A DNA stretch of 64,000 nt, from the NCBI GenBank assembly GCA_963790505.1, contig CAWBOT010000004.1, positions 930,001 to 994,000 of the forward strand. The letters run 5' to 3'. Shown here piece after piece: positions 16,908-25,071 of the stretch. The notes under the pieces were generated by a model. The model was not told the DNA's origin and did no database searches. It saw nothing but the letters and a program-made list of their open reading frames with translations. The stretch comes from Acidisarcina sp963790505 (GTDB lineage: Bacteria; Acidobacteriota; Terriglobia; Terriglobales; Acidobacteriaceae). The first letter of the stretch is position 1, and each line of letters starts with the position of its first letter. Both the position numbers and the translations under genes were made by a program.

Positions 16908-18554
16908 CTACTCGAAGCGATACAGCGTTGCGCGTTCGATATGAATGCTGCGCGGATCGACCCGCCAGTATTGTCCCTGGTCGTTTTCGTCGCCATTCAG
17001 GCGGCGGCCCGGGACGAACTGCCCGTCACGGTATTCGCCTTCGTCCACGGCCGCGAGGCCAACTCTTGGGCCTCCGAGCGCGCGTGCATGGAAACTGACA
17101 CGAAAGCCTTTGCCTGCGCCGATAAAGGTCTCAGGACCGGTAGCGACAATCAGTCCGAAACCGCGATCGGCGCGATGGCCGAAGATTTCGTCAAGGCTGA
17201 CCTCAAGCGTGTAACCATTCATTTCAAACTCGACCGACGGGTGCGCGGGATCCAGCTGAAAGCCATGCATCGTGCCGTGCGCAGTGGCCGATAAAACGAC
17301 CGGGGTGATGTTGGAGAGGGCGGCATAAGCTTCACTCAATTCATTGTCGGGATCATTCTTTGCAGCCCAGCCGCCGGGAATATATCCGTCGATGGCGAAC
17401 GGAGAGATGCCGAGCGCCTGATGTTCTCCGATCGCGTAGAAGGCCCCGGATGCCCCAGCCGGGCCGCCATTGGTCTCAGGGATGAAGAGCGGATTCCCGG
17501 TGCGATGGTAGCGGGCGGTCCATCCGGCGAAGTCTGGCGCGTAGAGATCGGGGCAATAGATGTCGATTGCCGAGCCGGCTGCTCGCCAGATGTCGACCAC
17601 CCGGGGCTGAGGGCCGCCGCTCGGATAGTCGCCCGGCTTGGTGTCGGCTCCGCCAAGCCAGGTATTCACATACATGGGCATCGGATAGGCGGCCTTGCCC
17701 GCGGCCGCGACCGCCTGCACATACTTCGCATAATTCCACGCCATAAAGATTTCATCTGTCCGTGACGATGCTCCAAAGACCTGTTCCCACGTGCCGCTGG
17801 TCTTGGCCCCGTTCTCAACCCAGAGCGCCAGCAGGTCGGGATAGAGAGACTCGCGATGGTCTTGAAGATAACGGGTCAGCTCGGGCGGGACTTGTCCCGC
17901 AAAAGCCTTGTCGGCAGCGGGAGAGTGGTCTCGCGAAGAACCGAGGATGCCGACCTCGTTCTCCACCTGCATCATGAGCACAGTGTGCTGGCTGTCGACC
18001 TGGCGGATGTGTGCCATCAGCGCGGCAAAGGCGCGCGCATCGGCGTCCTGCGTGGCGCGGCCAAGAGTACTCAGGATATCGACCTCGTTCCCGCCGATCA
18101 CCACGCGGGGAAAGCGTTTGGTATCGCGCTTCACCCAGACCGGTGGGTAGCTCGACATACCGTTCTTCCACGAGGCGAGCCAGAGGAAGACGATGCGTTG
18201 GTGGCTCTCCCGCGCCTGCGCAAGTAAGCCGTCGACCAGCGCGAAGTCGTACTTGCCTTCTTCGGGCTCGACCAGCTCCCACGAAAGCGGAGTAAGCACG
18301 GTGTTCAGGTTCATCGCCGCCAGCTTCGGCCAGATCGGCTTCATGTAGTCCAGGCTTGAAGAGCTGGAATTGTGCAGCTCGCCTGCCAGCATCAGGAACG
18401 GCTTGCCGTCGACGACGAGTTGAGTCGTTGCTCCGCGGGTTTCGAGACGCGGGGGCGAGTCTGCGCTCTGCGCCGCGGCCGTCGATGCATTCCAAGGGTT
18501 GAAAAGCGTGAGTGCGATGGAGAGGAGCGTGAGCAGCAGAGGGCGGCGATTCAT
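16908..18554 (-). CDS. Secreted GH35-like beta-galactosidase (DUF5597 type)
   Basis: A 548-residue exported glycosidase with a signal peptide ending near AAAQS. The N-terminal TIM barrel has the GH35 opening DGKPFLMLAGELH. QVENEVG carries the probable acid/base Glu200 and LFIPETNGG the probable nucleophile Glu360. The C-terminal about 150 residues are a beta-sandwich of the DUF5597 kind. Such enzymes remove terminal beta-galactosyl or related residues from plant polysaccharides in the periplasm. It is convergent with treZ, 31 bases apart, and reads as a stand-alone gene. Exact specificity is unknown. Confidence 0.87.
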   Translation of the reverse strand: MNRRPLLLTLLSIALTLFNPWNASTAAAQSADSPPRLETRGATTQLVVDGKPFLMLAGELHNSSSSSLDYMKPIWPKLAAMNLNTVLTPLSWELVEPEEGKYDFALVDGLLAQARESHQRIVFLWLASWKNGMSSYPPVWVKRDTKRFPRVVIGGNEVDILSTLGRATQDADARAFAALMAHIRQVDSQHTVLMMQVENEVGILGSSRDHSPAADKAFAGQVPPELTRYLQDHRESLYPDLLALWVENGAKTSGTWEQVFGASSRTDEIFMAWNYAKYVQAVAAAGKAAYPMPMYVNTWLGGADTKPGDYPSGGPQPRVVDIWRAAGSAIDIYCPDLYAPDFAGWTARYHRTGNPLFIPETNGGPAGASGAFYAIGEHQALGISPFAIDGYIPGGWAAKNDPDNELSEAYAALSNITPVVLSATAHGTMHGFQLDPAHPSVEFEMNGYTLEVSLDEIFGHRADRGFGLIVATGPETFIGAGKGFRVSFHARALGGPRVGLAAVDEGEYRDGQFVPGRRLNGDENDQGQYWRVDPRSIHIERATLYRFE

Positions 18555-18761
18555 AGCCGTCCCAATCTAACACCAACCTTCGCGGAAACCCAGCGACGGT
18601 CGCTCGGCGAGTTCCCGTTATGGCATCGGTCGGCACTTGAGCGGCATCATCCGGCCTGGCGCAACTCAACCAAAGCGCCATTTCGCCGATCAGGTGACCA
18701 GAGCCGCGTAGCAGGGCCGGTCCCTTACCTCATTGGCCATTCCGTTCGGAGGAGTTCATCG

Positions 18762-19382
18762 ATGCCTGGAAGGGACGAATTGCATGCTCGGGGTTTCTCT
18801 CCGGAGAAAAGCGACGGACAGATTGGAAACCGGAAGTTACTTTCGCGGGTTGGAAGAATCGCGGCGCTGCTTCTGCTCTGTGGGTTGCCATGCACACCCA
18901 GAGCGATCGCGCAGGTCAACTCCAATACTGTCAGCATCACGCTCAATGCCACCCTGGCTGAAACGCTGACCGTCGCTGCTACCCCCTCGACGGTTACGTT
19001 TACCCTGGTGGCGGGTGGCTCCGCGACGGGCAGTCCCACGGTGACCGTCACGACTACCTGGGTGCTGGGGTCGCGCACCGCCGTCAACCTATTCGGATAC
19101 TTCGCCACCACCACCGCGGCGCTGACCGGCGGGGGCAACAACATCCCTACATCCGAGGTGCTGGGCCAGCTCAACGGCGGCGCCTTCAACGCTTTTACCG
19201 CCACCGGCGCTCTGGGGCCTGCCGGCGCTGGACTCGACCTGTTTACGCAGAGCATTACCAGCGCCAACAAGTCCGCCAATCGCAGCGACACGCTCGCCCT
19301 GCAGATCAATCTCACCAGCCAACCCCAGTTGCCGGCCGGCACTTATACCGGAACTTTGACGTTGCAGGCGCAGGCCACCTGA
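18762..19382 (+). CDS. Pilin-like secreted protein, copy 1 of a paralogous pair
   Basis: A 206-residue exported protein. The ATG at 18762 follows a strong GGAGGAG 7 bases upstream. A basic region and a hydrophobic signal segment (AALLLLCGLPC) end near residue 48 (RAIAQ). The mature part is Ala/Thr/Ser-rich and beta-strand-like, and ends LPAGTYTGTLTLQAQAT. A terminal amphipathic strand of this form is typical of chaperone-usher and spore-coat-U subunits. It shares a chain of motifs with the gene at 21777: ATPSTV(T/N)F, LFGYFA, SEVLGQL, GPAG and PQLPA. It lacks the Cys pair of that paralogue. Together with the chaperone-like and barrel genes that follow, it is read as a fibre subunit; this is inference from architecture. 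Confidence 0.7.
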   Translation: MPGRDELHARGFSPEKSDGQIGNRKLLSRVGRIAALLLLCGLPCTPRAIAQVNSNTVSITLNATLAETLTVAATPSTVTFTLVAGGSATGSPTVTVTTTWVLGSRTAVNLFGYFATTTAALTGGGNNIPTSEVLGQLNGGAFNAFTATGALGPAGAGLDLFTQSITSANKSANRSDTLALQINLTSQPQLPAGTYTGTLTLQAQAT

Positions 19383-19445
19383 GTTCGAGAAGGTTGGCGG
19401 CGATGCAGCAGATCGGCCGCCGAGGGAGAAGAGAGAAGGGCGCCA

Positions 19446-20135
19446 ATGTGGAGCAAACTGATTGCCGGTATTTTTCTGGCGACGCCGATGCTGGCGCAGA
19501 CTATCCAGCCAGTGATCGTCCAGTATCAGGGCCGCGGCGAGGGTAAATTCACCGTCACCAACGGCACGCTTGCCCCCATGGTCGTGATCATCGAGCCGCA
19601 GAGCTTCAGTATCGATCCGGACGGCAAGGCCCGCTTTCGCAAGTTGGACGGCGGCATCCATCTGGAACTCTCGGCCATGAGCGTCAATCTCGCGCCTCAG
19701 CAGAGCGCCTACGTCTTTTACAAGGTGACCGCCGACCATCTCCCGGCCTGGTTCACGATCTACTCCACTTTCTCCGCACCGAAGCACGGCAACGGCATCG
19801 ATCTTCGCATCATGCTGCCCCATACCGTCTATCTTTACCAAAAGGAGCGGCTCGATCCCGCGTCGGTTCGGATCAGCGAGGTCGTCTATCATCCGGATTC
19901 CGGGAAGATTGTCTGCGACCTTGAGAACGGCAGTCAGGACCTCGGCAGAATCCAGGAAGTCGACGCGGCGTCATCGCGTCGCGGCTCGACCACCGAGACC
20001 GGAGGTTTCCCTCTACTGCCGGGGAGTCCGCGGCATCTCGAAATGGATTGGAAAGACAAGAATTTGCCCGAGTCCCTCGTCTTTCATTTCGATCATTTCA
20101 CCGTGAAACGACCCATCGTTCCGAGTGACAAATGA
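19446..20135 (+). CDS. PapD-like periplasmic chaperone (putative fimbrial chaperone)
   Basis: A 229-residue exported protein with a signal peptide ending at LAQT. Residues about 30-110 look like the N-terminal Ig-like domain of pilus chaperones: KFTVTNGT, an intervening strand pair, then LAPQQSAYVFYKV before an extended strand. Residues about 115-225 form a second beta domain (VCDLENGS then LLPGSPRHLEMDW), which parallels domain 2 of PapD/FimC. AAGGG precedes the ATG at 19446. The stop overlaps the next start as ATGA, so chaperone and barrel protein are translationally coupled. It does not carry a perfect family signature; confidence rests on length, fold pattern and neighbours. Confidence 0.62.
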   Translation: MWSKLIAGIFLATPMLAQTIQPVIVQYQGRGEGKFTVTNGTLAPMVVIIEPQSFSIDPDGKARFRKLDGGIHLELSAMSVNLAPQQSAYVFYKVTADHLPAWFTIYSTFSAPKHGNGIDLRIMLPHTVYLYQKERLDPASVRISEVVYHPDSGKIVCDLENGSQDLGRIQEVDAASSRRGSTTETGGFPLLPGSPRHLEMDWKDKNLPESLVFHFDHFTVKRPIVPSDK

Positions 20136-21757
20136 AGCGGTCCGGCGATCTCCGCGGCGCCCGGATACGGAAATATGCCGTCTTTGCGTTCCTGCTGTGC
20201 GGATGGACCCTTCAAGGACAGGTCTTCACCGCGGCCGGCGGAGTCTCGACGATCAGCAACGCCGAGGGAGGGCAACTGACAATGACCGGCTCGGCCTATA
20301 GCTTCTCGATTGGAGGCGGAGAATCCAATGGACAACTCGCTGGGGGCATGCGTTATGTGAGGCAAACTAAGCGGGCCAAATATATCGTCGGAAACCAATT
20401 CGAAAGGTTCGATCTGGCGACCGATGTCTTTGATCCGGGCCACTTCGTGGATATGGTAGGCGCTGGAGTCGAGGTGACGAACCGCAACACAAGCCTGCTC
20501 GCTTTCGGCGGCGCGACATCGGTTGATGTAAGCAGTCCACTCTTCGCCGCTAGTCGCGCCGATCTTCCAGCCGTGGCGCTCTTCTTCAAGAGCACCCTGG
20601 AACCGGATCTCAAACTGACCTCTTACACTTTGATATCGCAGAAGCCGACGAGCATCGAAGGTCTCCAGTGGCGTCCCCGGGAGCACCTGTTTCTGGCGGC
20701 CTCCGGCGGATTTGGCGCAGGTCATCCCTACGGGGCGGCGAGTCTTGACTTCCGCAGCCCCCGCTTCGATGCCAAGGGCGCTTACATTTATGCCGACAGC
20801 CAGTTTCAGCGATACGTCGGAAAGTCGCCCGCCCTTGCGGAGCCGAATCGCGGCAATGTCTCCTTCGTCTGGAGGCCTGTCGACCGGATAACCTTCACCG
20901 GCGATCACCAGAATTTCCTCAGCAGCCCGTCGAGCAATACTCCAGGGTTGCGCACCTCGCTCGACGATCTTTCGATCGAGGCGACAGTGATGGACACACT
21001 GCTGACGGCGACCTCTTTCCGCTCCACTTACCTGAACACTTCGACCTACGCCGTGGCCTGCTCGGCAGCCAGGAGCTTCGGCCGCGGGCTTTTTATCGAA
21101 GAGAGCTATCTTGAGGCGTGGCCTTCATCGGGCCCGTCCACCACGACGTTCCTGAGCAATATCAGAGAGACCATCACCCCGCGCTGGACACTCTCCCAAC
21201 TGGTCACAAATTCCGCCGGGCAGAACACGGTTGCCTTCGGCGGGTCATTCCTCTCCAATATCGCCACCGTCAGCCTGGACTACCAGAACTATTACGTTCC
21301 CTCCCGAGTGCGAGACCCATTTGAACGCGCGGTTATTGCGGATGTGCAATTGCGCGCCTTTGGCAAGGTGACATTGCATGGCGCCACGTTTGTCGATCCG
21401 CAGGGTCATTTGAAATATACGGCGGACGCAATCTGCCTTTTGGACCGGCAGAGCAGCCAGGACGCAGTCGCACCGCGAATTCTGATTGGGGAGAGCGTAA
21501 TCCAGGGAAGAGTGATCGATCAGAATGGGGCGCCGGTCGCCGGCGCCGCTCTGCAGTTCGACGATGCACTGCTGTACACCGATTCTTCCGGCCGCTTCTT
21601 TCTACGCGAGCGGCGGGCCCGCATGCATAAGCTGCAGGTGAGGACCGACCGCTTCCTCAACGAGGGCGACTACCAGGTCGTGGCGGCGCCCAAGTCTGTG
21701 CACAGCGAGAGCGCCGGCCTTGGCGACGAGATTATTGTCCTTCGCCAGGACCGGTGA
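20132..21757 (+). CDS. Outer-membrane beta-barrel with C-terminal carboxypeptidase-regulatory-like domain (putative mini-usher)
   Basis: A 541-residue exported protein. The signal peptide lies in residues about 13-32. Residues about 35-440 are alternating polar/hydrophobic beta strands with many aromatic residues, as in outer-membrane barrels. Residues about 453-535 form an Ig/CarboxypepD_reg-like domain (VIQGRVIDQNGAPVAGA, then YTDSSGRFFL). Classical pilus ushers also end in small beta domains of this sort but total about 800 residues with a 24-strand barrel and plug; this one is much shorter. The ATG overlaps the chaperone stop by 4 bases. A porin-like function is the main alternative. Confidence 0.58.
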   Translation: MKRSGDLRGARIRKYAVFAFLLCGWTLQGQVFTAAGGVSTISNAEGGQLTMTGSAYSFSIGGGESNGQLAGGMRYVRQTKRAKYIVGNQFERFDLATDVFDPGHFVDMVGAGVEVTNRNTSLLAFGGATSVDVSSPLFAASRADLPAVALFFKSTLEPDLKLTSYTLISQKPTSIEGLQWRPREHLFLAASGGFGAGHPYGAASLDFRSPRFDAKGAYIYADSQFQRYVGKSPALAEPNRGNVSFVWRPVDRITFTGDHQNFLSSPSSNTPGLRTSLDDLSIEATVMDTLLTATSFRSTYLNTSTYAVACSAARSFGRGLFIEESYLEAWPSSGPSTTTFLSNIRETITPRWTLSQLVTNSAGQNTVAFGGSFLSNIATVSLDYQNYYVPSRVRDPFERAVIADVQLRAFGKVTLHGATFVDPQGHLKYTADAICLLDRQSSQDAVAPRILIGESVIQGRVIDQNGAPVAGAALQFDDALLYTDSSGRFFLRERRARMHKLQVRTDRFLNEGDYQVVAAPKSVHSESAGLGDEIIVLRQDR

Positions 21758-21776
21758 GTGAAATCGCGGGCAGACG

Positions 21777-22412
21777 ATGCCGATTCCGGAGCCATATCGC
21801 CTTGTAGCCTATCGCTTCCTCATGCGCTGCGCCGCCAGAGGGCTGCCTCTGTTTCAGGCGGCCTTGCGATTCAGCCTCCCATGTCTGCTGCTGCTGTCGC
21901 CAATTGGCGTGGGTCAGGCAACGCGAGTCGCAGGAATCAAGCGCATTTCGCCGCACCCCGAGTTGCTCACCCTGATTCTGACCATCAGCGCGACTCCGTC
22001 ATCCGTGAATTTTGCGCTTGTCTCGGGAGGGGTGGCGGCGGGCAGCACTTCCGTTGCCATTACGACCGGCTGTGTGCTCAGCCTCGGGCTTCCAACGCAG
22101 TTTTCGCTGTATGGTTATTTCGCCTCGGCTTCCGCTGCGCTCAGCGGAGGCAGTCCGGTCGCTTACATACCCTCGTCCTCCGTCCTGGGAAAAGTACCCA
22201 CCGGCTCGCCCACGTCCTTCACCGCCTTTACCCAGACCGGCGTTTTCGGGCCGGCGGGTGGCAGCCTGCTCCTGTGGACCTCCACCGTGGACCTCTGTTT
22301 GCTCAGTAGCCGCACCGACAATCTCTCCCTTGAGATCGACCTGAGCTCGATCCCTCAGCTGCCAGCGGCTAACTATACCGGCACCCTGTTTCTCGAGGCC
22401 CAGGCAATGTAG
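21777..22412 (+). CDS. Pilin-like secreted protein, copy 2 of a paralogous pair
   Basis: A 211-residue exported protein, homologous along its length to the product of the gene at 18762. Both share an N-terminal strand ending in ATPSSVNFALV, the block (F/Y)GYFA, a VLGK or VLGQ segment, GPAGG, and the C-terminal PQLPAxxYTGTLxLxAQA. Two Cys residues (in TTGCVLS and VDLCLLS) are absent from copy 1 and could form a disulfide. The ATG at 21777 lies 19 bases after the barrel gene; Met16 is a plausible alternative start nearer to the signal peptide. It is probably the tip or an alternative subunit of the same fibre. Confidence 0.65.
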   Translation: MPIPEPYRLVAYRFLMRCAARGLPLFQAALRFSLPCLLLLSPIGVGQATRVAGIKRISPHPELLTLILTISATPSSVNFALVSGGVAAGSTSVAITTGCVLSLGLPTQFSLYGYFASASAALSGGSPVAYIPSSSVLGKVPTGSPTSFTAFTQTGVFGPAGGSLLLWTSTVDLCLLSSRTDNLSLEIDLSSIPQLPAANYTGTLFLEAQAM

Positions 22413-22589
22413 CAAACACGGAAACTGGCCCGGCCATCTGTTCGATTCCGAACAGCCATTTCAATTGTGGACAAGGCCGGCTGCGGCTTGCGCTGGCTCC
22501 CCGCTCTATGCGGCTCATTTCAAATGATTTGGGATCAGAAGGAATGGCGGCGTGAATGCTTACTCCTACTCATGAGCGGGAGAAGGCAA

Positions 22590-25052
22590 ATGAAAACTCT
22601 GTTCCAATCGCTGTTTCAGGATCTGCGCTTTGCTTTGCGACAACTTGGCCGAAATCCCGGCTTCGCAACAGTCGCCATCCTGACCCTGGCGCTGGGGATC
22701 GGCGCGAACACTGCCATCTTCAGCGTGATCGACTCGATTCTCTTGCAGCCGCTGCCGTATCCCAAAGCAGAAAAGCTGGTGGAACTGGTGGACGTTAGGG
22801 ATGGCCAGTCCGACTTCAACTACCCCAAGGGCTGGATTCGCGAGTATCAGCGCCGCGCCACGACTTTCTCGTCGATCTCCGGATACACGCTAAATGCCGA
22901 ATACAACGTGGCCGGCGCGGGCTCCTCGGACAGGGCCTTCGGCAGCTCCGTCAGTGCGAATCTCTTTGACACTCTCGGGGTGCGCCCCGCTCTGGGCCGC
23001 TTCTTCTCCCAGCCCGAAGAAGAGCCTGGTCAGGACCGCGTAGTCGTGCTGAGCCACAGCTACTGGCAGCAACACTTCGGCGGTGATCCAAATGTGGTCG
23101 GGAAGAGTGTTTTGCTCGATGGGGTCGATCGCCAAATCATTGGCGTCGCGCCAAAGGAAATTCAGTTTCCCGACAATGAGACCCAGTTCTGGGTGCCTAT
23201 CCCCTACAAGACCGGCGACATTCATGATCTTTGGGCTGACTTTGGCTTCCGCGCCATAGGACGCCTGAAAGATGGAGTCCAGCCGAGCCTCGCCCAGGCC
23301 GAATTGCGCTCCTTTCGTTCCCAGATGGTCACGCTCTTTCCATGGATTATGCCCGACGTCTGGGCGGCCAACGTGACTGCTCTTCCGATGCTCCAGGCGG
23401 TCGTCGGAGACACTCGTCCCAAGTTGCTGCTCTTGCTCGGGGCGGTCGGCCTGGTGCTGTTGATCGCCTGCGCCAACGTCGCCAATCTCATGCTCGCCCG
23501 TGCCGCTTCGCGTCAGCGCGAGATGGCCCTGCGCAGTGCCCTTGGCGCTAACTCCAGTCGCATGGTGCGGCAGTTGCTGACCGAGAGTGGGCTACTTGCG
23601 GTTCTCTCCGGAGCAGCGGGACTTGCTCTTGCCGAGGTCAGCCTCCGGGTGATCAAACTATTTCTTCCGCCGGACACTCCCAGGCTCGCCAACATCGCGC
23701 TCCATGGCGATGTATTGCTCTTTGCCGCCGCCGTATCTCTGCTGGCTGGAGTCCTGTCCGGGCTGGCGCCTGCCTGGCACGCCGCCGCTTCCGATCTGCA
23801 AGGCTCGCTGAAACTGAACGAGACGAATGTCTTCGGCACCGCACGCCGCTTCCGCGCCTCCCGCCTGCTGGTCGTTGGGCAGATCGCGCTGGCGGTGGTG
23901 GTCATCACCGCGGCGGGAGTGATGCTGCGCAGCCTCTCGCGGCTCTCCCGCACCAATCCTGGTTTCCGCACCGACCGCGTCGTAAGCGCGCAGATTTCAC
24001 TGGATAGAGACGCCTGCGCCAGCAAGGGCGCCTGCACCGCCTTCTATCAGAACCTCGTCGACCGCGCGCAGGGTTTGCCCGGCGTCACCGGCGTGGCGCT
24101 GGTGGATGCGCTGCCGCTCAGCGGCTTCGACACCCAGTATGTCTTCGACGCTCAGGACCATCCGAGAAGCCCGCGACAGGTCGCAATTGATGGATTCAGC
24201 CGGATCGTCTCGGCCGACTACCTCAAGCTGATGGATGTCCATCTCCAGCGCGGAAGGTTCTTCCTGCCCTCTGACGCCTCGGGGTCGAGCCGGGCTATCA
24301 TCATCAACTCCACGCTCGCCAATCATTTATGGCCCAACCAGGATCCAGTTGGCAAGCATATGATCCCGGTGGCGTCCGAGCCGCTGCCGACGGTGATGGA
24401 CATGAACGCCGCATCGGTAGTGGTCGGGGTAGTCGACGACACGCGTAATGAGAGTCTCGACCAGAGCGCGGACTGGGAAGTGTACCTCCCGATGAGTCCC
24501 GGCAATGAAAAGCCGCTGATGAACATCCTCGTACGCACCAGCGCCGGCGCCGGAGAGGTCGCCACAAGTCTGAGGCATATGGTCGCCGAGATCGATCCCG
24601 CAATTCCAGTCACCAGGGTCAGAACGATGGACGAGGTTGTCGCCGCTTCGACAGCTGCTCCGCGGTCGCTCGCGCTGCTGCTTACTGCCTTTGCCGTTCT
24701 GGCGATCGGCGTTGGATCGGTCGGCGTTTATAGCCTCATCGCCTACACGGTAAGCTGGCGGACTCGAGAGTTCGGGCTGCGCCTCGCCCTGGGCGCAAAC
24801 CGGATGCAGGTGGCGATGCTGATCATTCGCCAGAGCCTCGCGCTTACCGTTGCCGGATCGGTGGTTGGCATCGCGGCCGCCCTCGCCGTCACCCGGCTGA
24901 TGCGGCGGTTCCTGTTTGAAACCAGCCCCGCCGATCCGCTGACGTACACTCTCGTCCCGCTACTGTTCGCCATGCTCTCTGTCGTTGCCGCGTGGCTCCC
25001 GGCACGCCGCGCATCGCGTGTCGAACCGATGCAGGCCCTGCGGAATGACTAA
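22590..25052 (+). CDS. ADOP-type FtsX/MacB-like permease
   Basis: An 820-residue membrane protein of the acidobacterial duplicated orphan permease type. The N-terminal motif LRFALRQLGRNPGFATVAILTLALGIGANTA is shown by its parts (RQLGRNPGF, LALGIGANTAIF). A MacB-like periplasmic core follows (residues about 70-300), then an FtsX domain (about 320-440), a second periplasmic core and a second FtsX domain (about 700-815), with REMALRSALGA and REFGLRLALGA as the paired signatures. There is no ATPase in the same operon, as usual for this family. The ATG at 22590 follows GGGAGAAGG; a longer frame from 22467 would add residues unlike the family. The transported substrate is unknown. Confidence 0.9.
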   Translation: MKTLFQSLFQDLRFALRQLGRNPGFATVAILTLALGIGANTAIFSVIDSILLQPLPYPKAEKLVELVDVRDGQSDFNYPKGWIREYQRRATTFSSISGYTLNAEYNVAGAGSSDRAFGSSVSANLFDTLGVRPALGRFFSQPEEEPGQDRVVVLSHSYWQQHFGGDPNVVGKSVLLDGVDRQIIGVAPKEIQFPDNETQFWVPIPYKTGDIHDLWADFGFRAIGRLKDGVQPSLAQAELRSFRSQMVTLFPWIMPDVWAANVTALPMLQAVVGDTRPKLLLLLGAVGLVLLIACANVANLMLARAASRQREMALRSALGANSSRMVRQLLTESGLLAVLSGAAGLALAEVSLRVIKLFLPPDTPRLANIALHGDVLLFAAAVSLLAGVLSGLAPAWHAAASDLQGSLKLNETNVFGTARRFRASRLLVVGQIALAVVVITAAGVMLRSLSRLSRTNPGFRTDRVVSAQISLDRDACASKGACTAFYQNLVDRAQGLPGVTGVALVDALPLSGFDTQYVFDAQDHPRSPRQVAIDGFSRIVSADYLKLMDVHLQRGRFFLPSDASGSSRAIIINSTLANHLWPNQDPVGKHMIPVASEPLPTVMDMNAASVVVGVVDDTRNESLDQSADWEVYLPMSPGNEKPLMNILVRTSAGAGEVATSLRHMVAEIDPAIPVTRVRTMDEVVAASTAAPRSLALLLTAFAVLAIGVGSVGVYSLIAYTVSWRTREFGLRLALGANRMQVAMLIIRQSLALTVAGSVVGIAAALAVTRLMRRFLFETSPADPLTYTLVPLLFAMLSVVAAWLPARRASRVEPMQALRND

Positions 25053-25071
25053 GTGATGCGGTGGGCCTGGG

